Assembly (NCBI RefSeq): GCF_016219575.1
Contig: NZ_JACRMG010000023.1
Span: 124,001 to 188,000 of the forward strand
From: Bradyrhizobium sp.
GTDB taxonomy: Bacteria; Pseudomonadota; Alphaproteobacteria; Rhizobiales; Xanthobacteraceae
Direction of reading: 5' to 3'
DNA length: 64,000 bases
Shown: piece by piece, positions 23,983 through 34,067 of the stretch
Layout: the number at the start of each line of letters is the position of its first letter
How positions within the stretch are numbered: the first letter of the stretch is position 1
The notes under the pieces: model-generated
Seen by the model: the letters and a program-made list of their open reading frames with translations, nothing else
What the model was told of the DNA's origin: nothing
The model's database searches: none
Made by a program: the position numbers and the translations under genes

Positions 23983-24707
23983 GTGCGATCGTGCAGCAGG
24001 AAATCTCCGCAGCCCCGGCCTTGCCGCCGGCAGCGGCGCTCGACGAGGTGCTCCGGCACGCCTCGCCCGCCGAGGTGATCGCGGCGGCGCTGAAGATCGT
24101 CGGTCGCGCGCATCTCGCGCTGGTGTCGTCGTTCGGCACGGAATCGGCTGCGCTGCTCAAGGTGATGGCGGATGTCGATCCCGCCATTCCCGTGGTTTTC
24201 CTCGATGCCGGCTGGCTGTTCCAGGAAACGCTGGACTATCGCGACACGTTGACGCGGCAGCTCGGCCTGACCGACGTGCGTTCGATCAAGCCGCTCGAGG
24301 AGACGCTGTCACGTGAGGACCCCGACAAGGAATTGTGGTTCAGCGATCCCGATGCCTGCTGCCGTATCCGCAAGGTGGAACCGCTGGCGCGCGCGCTGAA
24401 GCCGTTTGCGGCCTGGATCAATGGGCGCAAGCGCTTTCAGGGCGGCGCCCGCTCCGATATTCCCGTGGTCGAACAGGACGGTGCGCGGCTGAAGTTCAAT
24501 CCCTTCGCCAATGTCTCGCCCGAGGAGATCGAGGCGATCTACAGGCTCGGCAATCTGCCGCCGCATCCGCTCGTGGCAAAAGGGTTCCTCTCGGTCGGCT
24601 GCATGCCCTGCACCAGCCGCAGTGAGGCGGGCGAGGATTCGCGCGCCGGCCGCTGGCGCGGCAAAGGCAAGACAGAATGCGGCATTCACACCACGCCGAC
24701 TTCGTAG
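23979..24707 (+). CDS. cysH: adenylyl-sulfate reductase (CysH, 4Fe-4S APS type)
   Basis: 242 residues, thioredoxin-dependent reduction of activated sulfate to sulfite. PP-loop-like S-S-F-G-T-E-S-A-A-L near residue 50. The cysteine pattern C127-C128 with C208-x-x-C211 is the 4Fe-4S signature of APS reductases, absent from E. coli-type PAPS reductases; the catalytic Cys is in the C-terminal E-C-G-I-H. So APS, not PAPS, is the likely substrate, as known for rhizobia. Starts with GTG 23979, overlapping the DUF934 stop. End of the reductase operon; the transport genes begin 122 bases later. Confidence 0.94.
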   Translation: MSAIVQQEISAAPALPPAAALDEVLRHASPAEVIAAALKIVGRAHLALVSSFGTESAALLKVMADVDPAIPVVFLDAGWLFQETLDYRDTLTRQLGLTDVRSIKPLEETLSREDPDKELWFSDPDACCRIRKVEPLARALKPFAAWINGRKRFQGGARSDIPVVEQDGARLKFNPFANVSPEEIEAIYRLGNLPPHPLVAKGFLSVGCMPCTSRSEAGEDSRAGRWRGKGKTECGIHTTPTS

Positions 24708-24829
24708 CACAGTGAAGCTGCAACGCCGTGAACTACGAAAAGTGGTTCCGTTGACTTGAGGCCGGTTTCTCACGAGTTATTTCCGACAGCGTGCGACGAT
24801 ATCCATCGGCGCGCCGAATGGAGACTGAG

Positions 24830-25819
24830 ATGATCCGCCCTGTTCTCGCCGCCGCCGCAGGCTTGCTGCTTGCGGGCTCCGCTTACGCCGCCGACTTCTC
24901 GCTGCTCAACGTATCCTACGATCCGACGCGCGAGCTCTACGCGGAATTCAACAAGGCCTTCGCTGCCGCCTGGCAGAAAGAGACCGGCAAGAGCGTCGAG
25001 GTCAAGCAGTCGCACGGCGGTTCCGGCTCGCAGGCCCGCGCGGTGATCGACGGGCTGCAGGCCGACATCGTCACGCTGGCGCTGGCCTATGACATCGACG
25101 CCGTCGCCGCCAAGGGACTCATCGCTCCTGACTGGCAGAAGCGCCTGCCGCTCAATGCCTCGCCTTACACCTCGACCATCGTGTTCCTGGTGCGCAAGGG
25201 CAATCCCAAGGGCATCAGGGACTGGGACGACCTGGTCAAGAAGGGCGTCGAGGTGATCACGCCGAACCCGAAGACCTCGGGCGGCGCACGCTGGAACTAT
25301 CTTGCCGCCTGGGGCTATGCCGAGAAGAAGCTCGGCTCCGCCGACAAGGCCAGGCAATTCGTCGCAGAGCTGTTCAAGCATGTGCCGGTGCTGGATACCG
25401 GTGCGCGCGGTTCCACCGTGACCTTCGTCGAGCGCGGCGTCGGCGACGTCCTGCTCGCCTGGGAGAACGAGGCGTTCCTGGCGCAACGCGAATTCGGCAA
25501 GGACAAGTTCGAAATCGTGGCGCCGCCGCTGTCGATCCTCGCCGAGCCGCCGGTCACCATCGTCGACAAGGTCGCCGACAAGAAGGGCACCCGCGCCGTT
25601 GCCGAGGCCTATCTGAAATACTGGTACAGCAGGGAAGGTCAGGAAATTGCCGCACGCAACTCCTACCGTCCGCGCGATAGCGAGATCGCGAAGGAATACG
25701 AGAAGTCCTTCGCGAAGGTGGAACTTTTCACCATCGACGAGGCGTTCGGCGGCTGGACCAGGGCGCAGAAGGAACACTTCGCCGAGGGCGGCATTTTCGA
25801 CCAGATCTACAAGAACTGA
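24830..25819 (+). CDS. sbp: sulfate ABC transporter, periplasmic sulfate-binding protein
   Basis: 329 residues. Signal peptide M-I-R-P-V-L-A-A-A-A-G-L-L-L-A-G-S-A-Y-A-A with cleavage near residue 20. Mature Sbp/CysP fold with the family segments L-L-N-V-S-Y-D-P-T-R-E-L-Y, Q-S-H-G-G-S-G-S-Q-A-R, P-N-P-K-T-S-G-G-A-R-W-N-Y-L and the C-terminal Y-R-P-R. It captures sulfate (or thiosulfate) and hands it to CysT/CysW. ATG 24830 follows a GGAGA site. A 122-base gap from cysH could hold its own promoter; none was evident by eye. Confidence 0.94.
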   Translation: MIRPVLAAAAGLLLAGSAYAADFSLLNVSYDPTRELYAEFNKAFAAAWQKETGKSVEVKQSHGGSGSQARAVIDGLQADIVTLALAYDIDAVAAKGLIAPDWQKRLPLNASPYTSTIVFLVRKGNPKGIRDWDDLVKKGVEVITPNPKTSGGARWNYLAAWGYAEKKLGSADKARQFVAELFKHVPVLDTGARGSTVTFVERGVGDVLLAWENEAFLAQREFGKDKFEIVAPPLSILAEPPVTIVDKVADKKGTRAVAEAYLKYWYSREGQEIAARNSYRPRDSEIAKEYEKSFAKVELFTIDEAFGGWTRAQKEHFAEGGIFDQIYKN

Positions 25820-25859
25820 CGAAGCGCAACAGACGGGCCGCAACGAAGCGGGGGATGTC

Positions 25860-26696
25860 GTGAACGGAGTGCCGCAACGGCGCAGCACGTTGCCAGGGTT
25901 CGGTCTCACCATGGGACTGACCCTGACATGGCTCTCCGTCATCATCCTGATCCCGCTCGCGGGTCTCTTCCTCAAGACGTTCGATCTTTCCCTCGAGCAG
26001 TTCTGGGGCATCGTTACCAGCCGCCGCACGCTGAATGCGCTGAAGATTTCCTTCGGCCTGTCGTTTGCCGCGGCCTGCGTCAACCTCGTGATGGGAATGA
26101 TCGTGGTGTGGGCGCTGGTGCGCTACAAGTTTCCCGGGCGGCGGCTGTTCGACGCGATCGTCGACATTCCCTTTGCGCTGCCGACGGCGGTGGCCGGCGT
26201 CGCGCTGACGCAGCTGTTTGCGCAAAAGGGCTGGCTGGGCGCGCCGCTCGCCGAGCTCGGCATCAAGGTGGCGTTCACGCCGATCGGCATCTTCATCGCC
26301 ATGGTCTTCATCGGTATTCCCTTCGTGGTGCGCACGGTGCAGCCGGTGCTGCAGGACCTCGACGTCGAGATCGAGGAGGCGGCGGCCTCATTGGGCGCCG
26401 GCCGCTGGCACACGGTGTTTCGCGTAATCCTGCCGAGCCTGGTGCCGGCGCTGCTCACCGGCTTTGCGCTGGCGTTCGCGCGGGCGGTCGGCGAATACGG
26501 CTCGGTGATCTTCATCGCCGGCAATTTGCCCAACGTCTCGGAGATCGCGCCGCTGTTGATCGTGATCCGGCTGTCCGAATTCCGCTACGCCGATGCCACC
26601 GCGATCGCGGTCGTCATGCTGATGGCCTCGTTCCTCATCATCTTCGCCGTCAACCGCCTGCAACGTTGGGCGCAGACCCGAATGCCCGCGCAGTGA
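25860..26696 (+). CDS. cysT: sulfate ABC transporter permease CysT
   Basis: 278 residues with six membrane spans. The EAA loop reads E-E-A-A-A-S-L-G-A-G-R-W-H-T-V-F-R-V-I-L-P, contacting CysA, and G-E-Y-G-S-V-I-F-I-A-G-N appears late, both diagnostic for CysT/CysU. GTG 25860 with GGGGGA eight bases upstream gives the normal length; extending upstream would run into the sbp reading region. Seven bases separate it from cysW. Confidence 0.95.
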   Translation: MNGVPQRRSTLPGFGLTMGLTLTWLSVIILIPLAGLFLKTFDLSLEQFWGIVTSRRTLNALKISFGLSFAAACVNLVMGMIVVWALVRYKFPGRRLFDAIVDIPFALPTAVAGVALTQLFAQKGWLGAPLAELGIKVAFTPIGIFIAMVFIGIPFVVRTVQPVLQDLDVEIEEAAASLGAGRWHTVFRVILPSLVPALLTGFALAFARAVGEYGSVIFIAGNLPNVSEIAPLLIVIRLSEFRYADATAIAVVMLMASFLIIFAVNRLQRWAQTRMPAQ

Positions 26697-26703
26697 GGAA
26701 ACG

Positions 26704-27559
26704 ATGAGCGAGCAAGCGCTTTCCCATCAACCGCGCGACGACGTGCATACCGAGCCCGGCGCGATCCGCTTCGTGATCGTGGCGCTCGCGGTGCTGTTCC
26801 TGCTCGTCTTCGTCGTGCTGCCGCTGGTCGTGGTGTTTGCCTCCGCCTTTTCGCGCGGGATATCGGCATATTTCACGGCGCTCGGACAGCCCGAAGCCCT
26901 GGCGGCGATCAAGCTGACGCTCCTGATCGCGGCGATCTCGGTCAGCCTCAACCTGGTCTTCGGCGTCATTGCGGCCTGGGCAATCGCCAAATTCGATTTC
27001 GCCGGCAAGACGTTCCTGATTTCGCTGATCGACCTGCCGTTCTCGGTCAGCCCCGTCATCTCCGGCCTCGTCTTCGTGCTGCTGTTCGGCGCGCAGGGAT
27101 TTTTCGGACCCTGGTTGCAGGCGCATGACGTCCGCATCCTGTTTGCGGTTCCGGGCATTGCGCTCGCCACCATCTTCGTGACCTTCCCGTTCGTGGCGCG
27201 CGCGCTGATCCCGCTGATGCAGGAGCAGGGCACGCAGGAGGAGGAAGCCGCCATCTCGCTCGGCGCGTCAGGGCTGCAGACCTTTTTCCGCGTCACTTTG
27301 CCTAATATCAAATGGGGCCTGCTCTATGGCGTGCTGTTATGCAACGCGCGCGCGATGGGCGAATTCGGTGCGGTATCCGTCGTTTCCGGCCATATTCGCG
27401 GTGAAACCAACACCATGCCGCTGCTGGTCGAAATCCTCTACAATGAGTATCAATTCGTGGCCTCGTTCGCGATCGCGTCGTTGCTTGCCATGCTGGCGTT
27501 GATCACGCTGCTGGCCAAGACGATCCTCGAACGGCGGCTGGACGAAAGACAGGTGCCGA

Positions 27560-27570
<11 letters not shown>
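26704..27570 (+). CDS. cysW: sulfate ABC transporter permease CysW
   Basis: 288 residues, six spans, pairing with CysT to form the channel. The EAA loop is E-E-E-A-A-I-S-L-G-A-S-G-L-Q-T-F-F-R-V-T-L-P, and M-G-E-F-G-A-V-S-V-V-S-G-H-I-R-G matches CysW rather than CysT. A soluble tail of about 25 residues precedes the first span. It overlaps cysA by 11 bases, so translation is coupled. Confidence 0.95.
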
Positions 27571-28606
<1,036 letters not shown>

Positions 28607-28698
28607 GCCGAAACGGCCCCGAATCGGCCCCGCCGTTCACTATTCAGCCATTGTTGATATGCAACAACGGCGGCCTGACCACGGGGTAGTTTCCGACC

Positions 28699-29199
28699 AT
28701 GCGGGCGATTCTCGCCATTACAGCGCTTCTGGCGCTTGCCGGCTGCGTGTCCGACAGCCAGCCGGAGCAGCCGGCCATGTATCTGAGCATGGCCAATGGC
28801 GGCGCCACGCTGGATCCGCAGGCCGCAGCCTCCATGATCTCGCAATACCGCCAGAACAACGGCCTCGGCAAAGTCGTGGTCGACCCCGAACTGGTGAAGC
28901 TTGCGGAAGCCCAGTCCATGGCCATGGCGAGCCGCAACAAGCTCGACCACGACGTCAAGGGGCCGCTGGCCAGGCGGCTCGGCGCCTCCGGCTACCCGGC
29001 CAAATCGGCGGTCGAGAACGTCTCCGCCGGATACCACACGCTGGCCGAGGCCTTTTCCGGCTGGCGCGATTCCCCGCCGCACCGGGCCAATATGCTGAGC
29101 CGCGATGTCACAAAATTGGGCATCGCCGCGAGTTATGCGCCGAACACCAAGTACAAGGTGTTCTGGACGCTCATTCTTGCATCAACGGATGCCAGATAA
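28699..29199 (+). CDS. CAP/SCP-domain lipoprotein
   Basis: 166 residues. The lipobox L-A-G-C places the lipidated Cys near residue 16. The CAP domain follows: M-A-S-R-N-K-L-D-H-D near 75, E-N-V-S-A-G near 100, and W-x-x-S-P-P-H-R-A-N-M-L near 118. The His and Glu positions match the CAP cavity residues of bacterial SCP-like proteins. Function in bacteria is largely unknown; envelope or sterol/lipid binding has been proposed for the fold. Stands alone downstream of cysA. Confidence 0.85.
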   Translation: MRAILAITALLALAGCVSDSQPEQPAMYLSMANGGATLDPQAAASMISQYRQNNGLGKVVVDPELVKLAEAQSMAMASRNKLDHDVKGPLARRLGASGYPAKSAVENVSAGYHTLAEAFSGWRDSPPHRANMLSRDVTKLGIAASYAPNTKYKVFWTLILASTDAR

Positions 29200-29293
29200 A
29201 TCAGTCTTGATTTCGGTTCCGCTCTCGTCGATTGACGCAACTGCGAACAGCCGCCACCGTGCGGCCGGCATGACCTTCTGATCGACGGATCAC

Positions 29294-30469
29294 ATGGACA
29301 GTTCCCATTCCGCGCCGGCGACGACGCCCGCCAAGGCGCAGCGCGTGCTGGTCCTGCAGGGCGGCGGCGCGCTCGGCTCCTACCAGGCGGGGGCCTATCA
29401 GGCGCTGTGCCATCATGATTTCGAGCCGGAATGGATCGCCGGCATCTCGATCGGCGCCATCAACGCGGCGATCATCGCCGGCAACGAGCGCGACAAGCGC
29501 GTCGAGCGGCTGAAGGAATTCTGGGACATGGTGTCCCAGCCCGTCTCTTGGAATCCCGTCGTTCCCGGCGACCGCGCGCGCTCGCTGTTCAACGAGACTT
29601 CTGCGGCGATCATCGCCACCTTCGGCGTGCCCGGCTTCTTCAGCCCGCGTTTTCCGCCGGCGCCGCTGTGGCCGTCCGGCACGGCCTCGGCGCTGAGCTA
29701 CTACGACACCGCGCCGCTGAAGGCGACGCTGGAGCGTCTGGTCGATTTCGACCGCATCAACGACCTCAAGACCCGGCTGTCCGTTGGCGCCGTCGGCGTC
29801 ACCTCGGGCAATTTCAAGTATTTCGACAATTACGAGTTCAAAAAGATCGGCAAGAAGATCGGCCCCGAGCACATCATGGCCTCCGGTGCGCTGCCGCCGG
29901 GCTTTCCTTCGGTGCCGATCGACGGCGAGCATTACTGGGACGGCGGCATCGCCTCCAACACACCGCTCGACTACGTGCTGGAGGAGGAGAGGAGCCGCGA
30001 TCTCCTGATCTTCCAGGTCGACCTGTTTTCCGCGCGGGGAGATTTGCCGCAGACGCTGCTGGAAGCCGCCGAGCGCGAAAAGGACATCCGTTTTTCCAGC
30101 CGCACCCGGATGAACACCGACAAGAACAGGCTGATCCACAACGCGCGCATGGCGCTGCGCGACCTGATCGGCAAGCTGCCGGACCATCTGAAGAACGATC
30201 CGTCGGTCGAGTATCTGCGCGAGGCCGCGAAGGAGAACACGGTGACCGTGGTGCACCTGATCTATCGCAGCAAGAACCACGAATCCAACTCGAAGGATTA
30301 CGACTTTTCCCATATCGGCGTGGTCGAGCACTGGAACGCGGGCGTGCGCGACGTGCATCAGTCGATGAAACAGAAACACTGGCTCGAGCGGCCGCAGTCC
30401 GGCGAGACCATGGTGACGTACGATCTCACGCGGGATGGCGACGGCGCCGCCGCAGGCAAGAAGGAGTGA
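29294..30469 (+). CDS. patatin-like phospholipase with C-terminal DUF3734
   Basis: 391 residues. The patatin domain at about 17-225 has oxyanion G-G-G-A-L-G-S-Y, nucleophile G-I-S-I-G-A-I-N and Asp in W-D-G-G-I-A-S-N. The C-terminal 100 residues (N-T-D-K-N-R-L-I-H-N-A-R; V-V-H-L-I-Y-R-S-K-N-H-E; D-Y-D-F-S) are the DUF3734 tail. No signal peptide, so it is cytosolic or membrane-peripheral. The next gene, 3-hydroxybutyrate dehydrogenase, starts five bases after its stop. That pairing suggests a role in polyhydroxybutyrate granule or acyl-ester turnover, though lipid hydrolysis is equally possible. Confidence 0.88.
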   Translation: MDSSHSAPATTPAKAQRVLVLQGGGALGSYQAGAYQALCHHDFEPEWIAGISIGAINAAIIAGNERDKRVERLKEFWDMVSQPVSWNPVVPGDRARSLFNETSAAIIATFGVPGFFSPRFPPAPLWPSGTASALSYYDTAPLKATLERLVDFDRINDLKTRLSVGAVGVTSGNFKYFDNYEFKKIGKKIGPEHIMASGALPPGFPSVPIDGEHYWDGGIASNTPLDYVLEEERSRDLLIFQVDLFSARGDLPQTLLEAAEREKDIRFSSRTRMNTDKNRLIHNARMALRDLIGKLPDHLKNDPSVEYLREAAKENTVTVVHLIYRSKNHESNSKDYDFSHIGVVEHWNAGVRDVHQSMKQKHWLERPQSGETMVTYDLTRDGDGAAAGKKE

Positions 30470-30474
30470 ATGAA

Positions 30475-31263
30475 ATGGGTTCGTTGACAGGCAAGACGGC
30501 GGTAGTGACCGGCTCGACCAGCGGCATTGGGCTAGCGATTGCGCGGGCTTTCGCCGGCGCCGGTGCCAACGTCGTGATCAACGGCTTCGGCGTGCCGGCC
30601 GACATCGAGCACGAGCGCTCCGGCATCGAAACCGATTTCAAGGTGCGTGCTGTGTATTCGCCGGCCGACATGTCGAAGCCGGCCGAGATCGCCGAGATGA
30701 TCGCGCTCGGCGACAAGACCTTCGGCGGTGTCGACATCCTCGTCAACAACGCCGGCATCCAGTTCGTCTCGCCGATCGAGGATTTTCCGATCGAGAAATG
30801 GGACGCCATCATCGCCATCAACCTGTCGTCCGCGTTCCATGCCATCCGCGCCGCGGTGCCGCTGATGAAGAAGCGCGGCTGGGGCCGCATCATCAACACG
30901 GCGTCCGCGCACTCGAAGGTCGCTTCACCCTTCAAGTCGGCCTATGTCTCGGCCAAGCACGGCATCGACGGCCTCACCAAGACGGTGGCGCTGGAGCTTG
31001 CGACCTTCAAGATCACCTGCAACTGCATCAGCCCCGGCTATGTCTGGACGCCGCTGGTCGAGAAGCAGATCCCCGACACCATGAAGGCGCGCAATATGAC
31101 CAAGGAGCAGGTCATCAACGACGTGCTGCTGACTGCGCAGCCGACCAAGGAGTTCGTCACCGTCGAGCAGGTCGCAGCGCTGGCGTTGTTCCTGTGCGGC
31201 AACGACGCCGCCCAGATCACCGGCGCCAACCTCTCGATCGACGGCGGCTGGACCGCGGCGTAG
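30475..31263 (+). CDS. bdhA: 3-hydroxybutyrate dehydrogenase (SDR)
   Basis: 262 residues of the classical short-chain dehydrogenase family, NAD-dependent oxidation of (R)-3-hydroxybutyrate to acetoacetate. G-S-T-S-G-I-G at about 12-18, N-N-A-G near 92, catalytic S-A-H-S then Y-V-S-A-K near 155-160. The W-T-P-L-V-E-K-Q-I-P lid and Q-P-T-K-E-F-V-T are characteristic of BDH rather than of general SDRs. ATG 30475 follows AAGGAG. It forms a two-gene operon with the patatin. Together they could feed storage polymer breakdown products into acetyl-CoA. Confidence 0.93.
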   Translation: MGSLTGKTAVVTGSTSGIGLAIARAFAGAGANVVINGFGVPADIEHERSGIETDFKVRAVYSPADMSKPAEIAEMIALGDKTFGGVDILVNNAGIQFVSPIEDFPIEKWDAIIAINLSSAFHAIRAAVPLMKKRGWGRIINTASAHSKVASPFKSAYVSAKHGIDGLTKTVALELATFKITCNCISPGYVWTPLVEKQIPDTMKARNMTKEQVINDVLLTAQPTKEFVTVEQVAALALFLCGNDAAQITGANLSIDGGWTAA

Positions 31264-31294
31264 CGGGGGGGTATGCTCTCTCAACTCAGAGGTT

Positions 31295-31393
31295 GTCATG
31301 CCCCGCGCATGCGGGGCATCCAGTACGCCGCGGCTTCTCGATTCCAGGCCGGCGTCTCTGGAATACTGGATCGCCCGCTTTCGCGGACGATGA
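31295..31393. repeat. dispersed palindrome, 'GTCATGCCCCGCGCATGCGGGGCATCC' type
   Basis: Left hairpin GTCATGCCCCGC...GCGGGGCATCCAGTA pairs with the right part TACTGGAT...CGCGGACGATGAC. It fills the gap between the convergent bdhA and TSUP genes and probably terminates both. Confidence 0.7.
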
Positions 31394-31400
31394 CAGCTGG

Positions 31401-32228
31401 CTAGTTGCCGGCGCTCGACAACGCCGTGATCGTCGATGCCGACAACTGCAATTCCTGCGCGCCGATCTTGCCGGCGACCAGGAGCAGCACCGCGGCGAGC
31501 GTGACGCGCAGCACGGTCTCCGGCACGCGTAGCGCGCTGTAGCTGCCGATGACGATGCCGGGCAGCGAGCCCAGCAGCAGCACGCCCATCAGCGACCAGT
31601 CGACGGCGCCGAGTGCCCAGTGGCCGACGCCCGCCACCAGGGTCAGCGGCACTGCATGCGCGATGTCGGAACCGACGATGGTCGCCATCGGCAGGCGCGG
31701 GTAGAGCAGCAGCAGCGCGGTGACGCCGACGGCGCCGGCGCCGACCGAGGAAATCGAAACCAGGATGCCGAGCGCGACACCCGTCACGACGGTCGCAATC
31801 GCGCTCGTCCTTTCATCCATGCGCTCCAGCCGCCTGCGATAGCGCTCCATGATCGCCTTGCGGAAGATCAGCGAGGTGGCGGTGAGCAGCAGCGCAAAAC
31901 ACAGCACGATGTTGACCACTGTCCGTTGCGCCGAGGCGTCGAGGTTGAGCTGCCACATCACCAGCAGCGTCACGACGCTCGCGGGCAGGCTGCCGCAGGC
32001 CAGCCGGATCACCGCCGGCCAGTGGATGCTGCGGCCGAGGCCGTGCACCAGGCTGCCGCCGGTCTTGGTGGCTGCGGCATAAAGCAGGTCGGTGCCGACC
32101 GCGGTGGTCGGGTGAACGCCGAACAGCAGGATGAGCAGCGGCGTCATCAGCGAGCCGCCGCCGACACCGGTCATTCCCACGAGCAGGCCGACGGCGAAGC
32201 CGGAGGCGACGAAAAGCGGATCGATCAT
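31401..32228 (-). CDS. TSUP (TauE/SafE) family permease
   Basis: 275 residues with eight or so spans in two similar halves: G-F-A-V-G-L-L-V-G-M-T-G-V-G-G-G-S-L-M-T-P early, and V-T-G-V-A-L-G-I-L-V-S-I-S-S-V-G-A-G-A in the second half. The G-V-G-G-G and S-x-G-A-G repeats are the family mark. Such proteins move sulfite, sulfonates or other organic anions. The sulfur locus is 3 kb away, but no operon link is visible, so substrate remains open. ATG 32228 chosen over a GTG two codons upstream. Confidence 0.88.
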   Translation of the reverse strand: MIDPLFVASGFAVGLLVGMTGVGGGSLMTPLLILLFGVHPTTAVGTDLLYAAATKTGGSLVHGLGRSIHWPAVIRLACGSLPASVVTLLVMWQLNLDASAQRTVVNIVLCFALLLTATSLIFRKAIMERYRRRLERMDERTSAIATVVTGVALGILVSISSVGAGAVGVTALLLLYPRLPMATIVGSDIAHAVPLTLVAGVGHWALGAVDWSLMGVLLLGSLPGIVIGSYSALRVPETVLRVTLAAVLLLVAGKIGAQELQLSASTITALSSAGN

Positions 32229-32485
32229 TTCCACGCGGGTGTTGATTTAGTTTCAGACATGTAACGACGCAGGAGCCCCGACCGCAACGGAGCCGGGAAA
32301 ATAAGAATATTTCATGCGCGCAATGGAACCGGATGGTGTTTTTCCCCAATCCGGCGGCGCGGAGAGGAATCCGCTTCTGCGCCGCCGGAAAGGTAAAAAT
32401 GTCAGAAAATGATGCGGTTGAGCGAGTTGCTGCACCGTATGCCAGCCGCTCGATGCGACTGAATCGCAGGTTGGAACGGATACGG

Positions 32486-33853
32486 TTAGGCAGCGCGCTT
32501 CCCGAACGCCAGCACGTGCAGGCCGAGGCGGCGGCGGACGATGGCGAACAGCAGCACGGTCTCGAAGGCGAGCGAGATCGAGGTGGCCGCCGCAGCACCA
32601 TGGCCGCCCCAGCGCGGCACCAATGCGACGCACAGCACCACGTTCATGACGAAGGCCAGCGCATAGGCCAGTGCGCAGATGTGCTGGTGGCCGAGCATGT
32701 TGAGGAGCCGCTCGACCGGGCCGATCGCCGCGCGCACGACGAGGCCGATCGCTGCAATGAACATGATGTCATAGCCGACCACGAATTGCGGCCCGAACAG
32801 CCAGAGCAGCGGCTTGCCGAAGGCAAGCAGCACCAGCGTGGCCGCAAGCGACGGCCAGAACGTCCACTGGATCGCGTGGGCGACATAGGCCGAGAGCCGG
32901 TCCTTGTCGCCTTGCGCATTGTATTCGGCGAAACGGTGCGCCGTGGTCGCCGACATCGCGTAGTGAATGAAGGAAACCAGCGCCAGCGTCTTCACCACCG
33001 CGAAATAGATGCCGACCTCCTCGGAGGAGCGGAATTGCTGCAGCACCAGCACGTCGGTGTAGGAGAGCAGCAGATAGAAGCTCTCGACCAGCAGGATCGG
33101 CAGCGACACCGCCAGCCAGCCGCGCACGTCGTAGGACTTGCTGCCTGCCTCGACATGGCCGGAGAGCCTGCGGTTGAGCACGACCATCTGCCCGAGCATG
33201 GCGAGCCACACCGCGGCAAAGCTCGCGAGCATCGCCGCGGTGGCACCGAGGTTGAAGCCGAGCACGAAGGCGCCGGCGGTGAAGCCGATGATCAGCGTCT
33301 GCCGCACGATGAATTGCGGCATCAGGCCGAGCCGCATCCAGTCATGCGAGCGCGCAATGCCGTCCTGGGTGTTGGCGACCACGAAGGCCGGCAGCGTGGC
33401 GCAACCGATATAGAGCGGCACGATGGCGGCCGCGTCGATCCAGGGTGTGAGCGTTTTCACGAGGCCCGCGAGCGCGAGCGCGACGATGGACGACACCGCG
33501 AAGGTCAGCCAGCGGCTGCCGGACAGGAAGCCGCGCAGCAGCGCGTACTCGCCGCGCGTGCGGTATTCCGGAATGAGCTTTTGTGCGGAGGCCGAGATGC
33601 CGAAATCCATCATGCTGCCGAGCAGCAGCACCCAGGTCCAGACATAGACGTAGACGCCGTAATCCGAGGTACCCATCCAGCGCGCCAGCAGGATCTGCGC
33701 GCCATAGGCCATGACGGCGCTGACCACACGGATGAGGAAGATGGTGGCGGCAAGGCGCTTGGTGACCGAGGCTTCGCTGGAGCCGCCGAGCAGCTCCTTC
33801 ACGCGCGCCAGGATGCCGGCAGGCGAAGCGGTTGTGGATTGGCTGTCCATCAT
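32486..33853 (-). CDS. polysaccharide/lipid flippase of the MOP superfamily (Wzx-like)
   Basis: 455 residues with about 12-14 spans, matching the polysaccharide biosynthesis (PST) branch of MOP exporters: R-L-A-A-T-I-F-L-I-R-V-V-S-A-V-M-A-Y-G in TM1, R-W-M-G-T-S-D-Y-G-V-Y after it, and P-V-E-R-L-L-N-M-L-G-H-Q in the C-terminal half. It probably flips lipid-linked sugars across the inner membrane. No glycosyltransferases flank it, so the substrate cannot be guessed. Two adjacent ATGs (33853, 33850) and a GTG two codons upstream are possible starts. Confidence 0.87.
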   Translation of the reverse strand: MMDSQSTTASPAGILARVKELLGGSSEASVTKRLAATIFLIRVVSAVMAYGAQILLARWMGTSDYGVYVYVWTWVLLLGSMMDFGISASAQKLIPEYRTRGEYALLRGFLSGSRWLTFAVSSIVALALAGLVKTLTPWIDAAAIVPLYIGCATLPAFVVANTQDGIARSHDWMRLGLMPQFIVRQTLIIGFTAGAFVLGFNLGATAAMLASFAAVWLAMLGQMVVLNRRLSGHVEAGSKSYDVRGWLAVSLPILLVESFYLLLSYTDVLVLQQFRSSEEVGIYFAVVKTLALVSFIHYAMSATTAHRFAEYNAQGDKDRLSAYVAHAIQWTFWPSLAATLVLLAFGKPLLWLFGPQFVVGYDIMFIAAIGLVVRAAIGPVERLLNMLGHQHICALAYALAFVMNVVLCVALVPRWGGHGAAAATSISLAFETVLLFAIVRRRLGLHVLAFGKRAA

Positions 33854-33934
33854 GGCCACAGCTGAAATCGTCCTCGGAAATGCCGCGAGGGTGCGGCCAT
33901 TGTCCGATCTATCAACGAATCGTTAAGATTCAGT

Positions 33935-34036
33935 GGCCTGTCGTTCCGGGGCGGCTCGTAGAGCCGAACCCGGAACCTCGAGATTCCCCGGTGCAATTGC
34001 GCATCTGAGGTCTGGTGCTTCGCACCATTCCGGAAT
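33935..34036. repeat. dispersed repeat, 'GTCGTTCCGGGGC...GGAATGACG' type
   Basis: Sequence from GTCGTTCCGGGGCGGCTCGT through CGAGATTCCCCGGTGCAATT to CCATTCCGGAATGACG. The outer parts GTCGTTCCGG / CCGGAATGAC pair. I associate this element with bradyrhizobial genomes. It follows the flippase promoter region. Confidence 0.6.
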
Positions 34037-34067
34037 GACGTCGTTCCGGTTTGCCCGGAACGACGTC
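34037..34067. terminator. perfect 13-bp hairpin at the DsbD-N gene end
   Basis: GACGTCGTTCCGG, five bases, CCGGAACGACGTC. It overlaps the stop codon of the minus-strand DsbD-N gene by two bases. No T-run, so it may be the tail of the adjoining repeat rather than a classical terminator. Confidence 0.5.

Noticed and set aside
30475..31263. bdhA as a generic 3-oxoacyl-ACP reductase
   Set aside because: The lid and C-terminal motifs (W-T-P-L-V-E-K-Q-I-P, Q-P-T-K-E-F-V-T) fit 3-hydroxybutyrate dehydrogenase.
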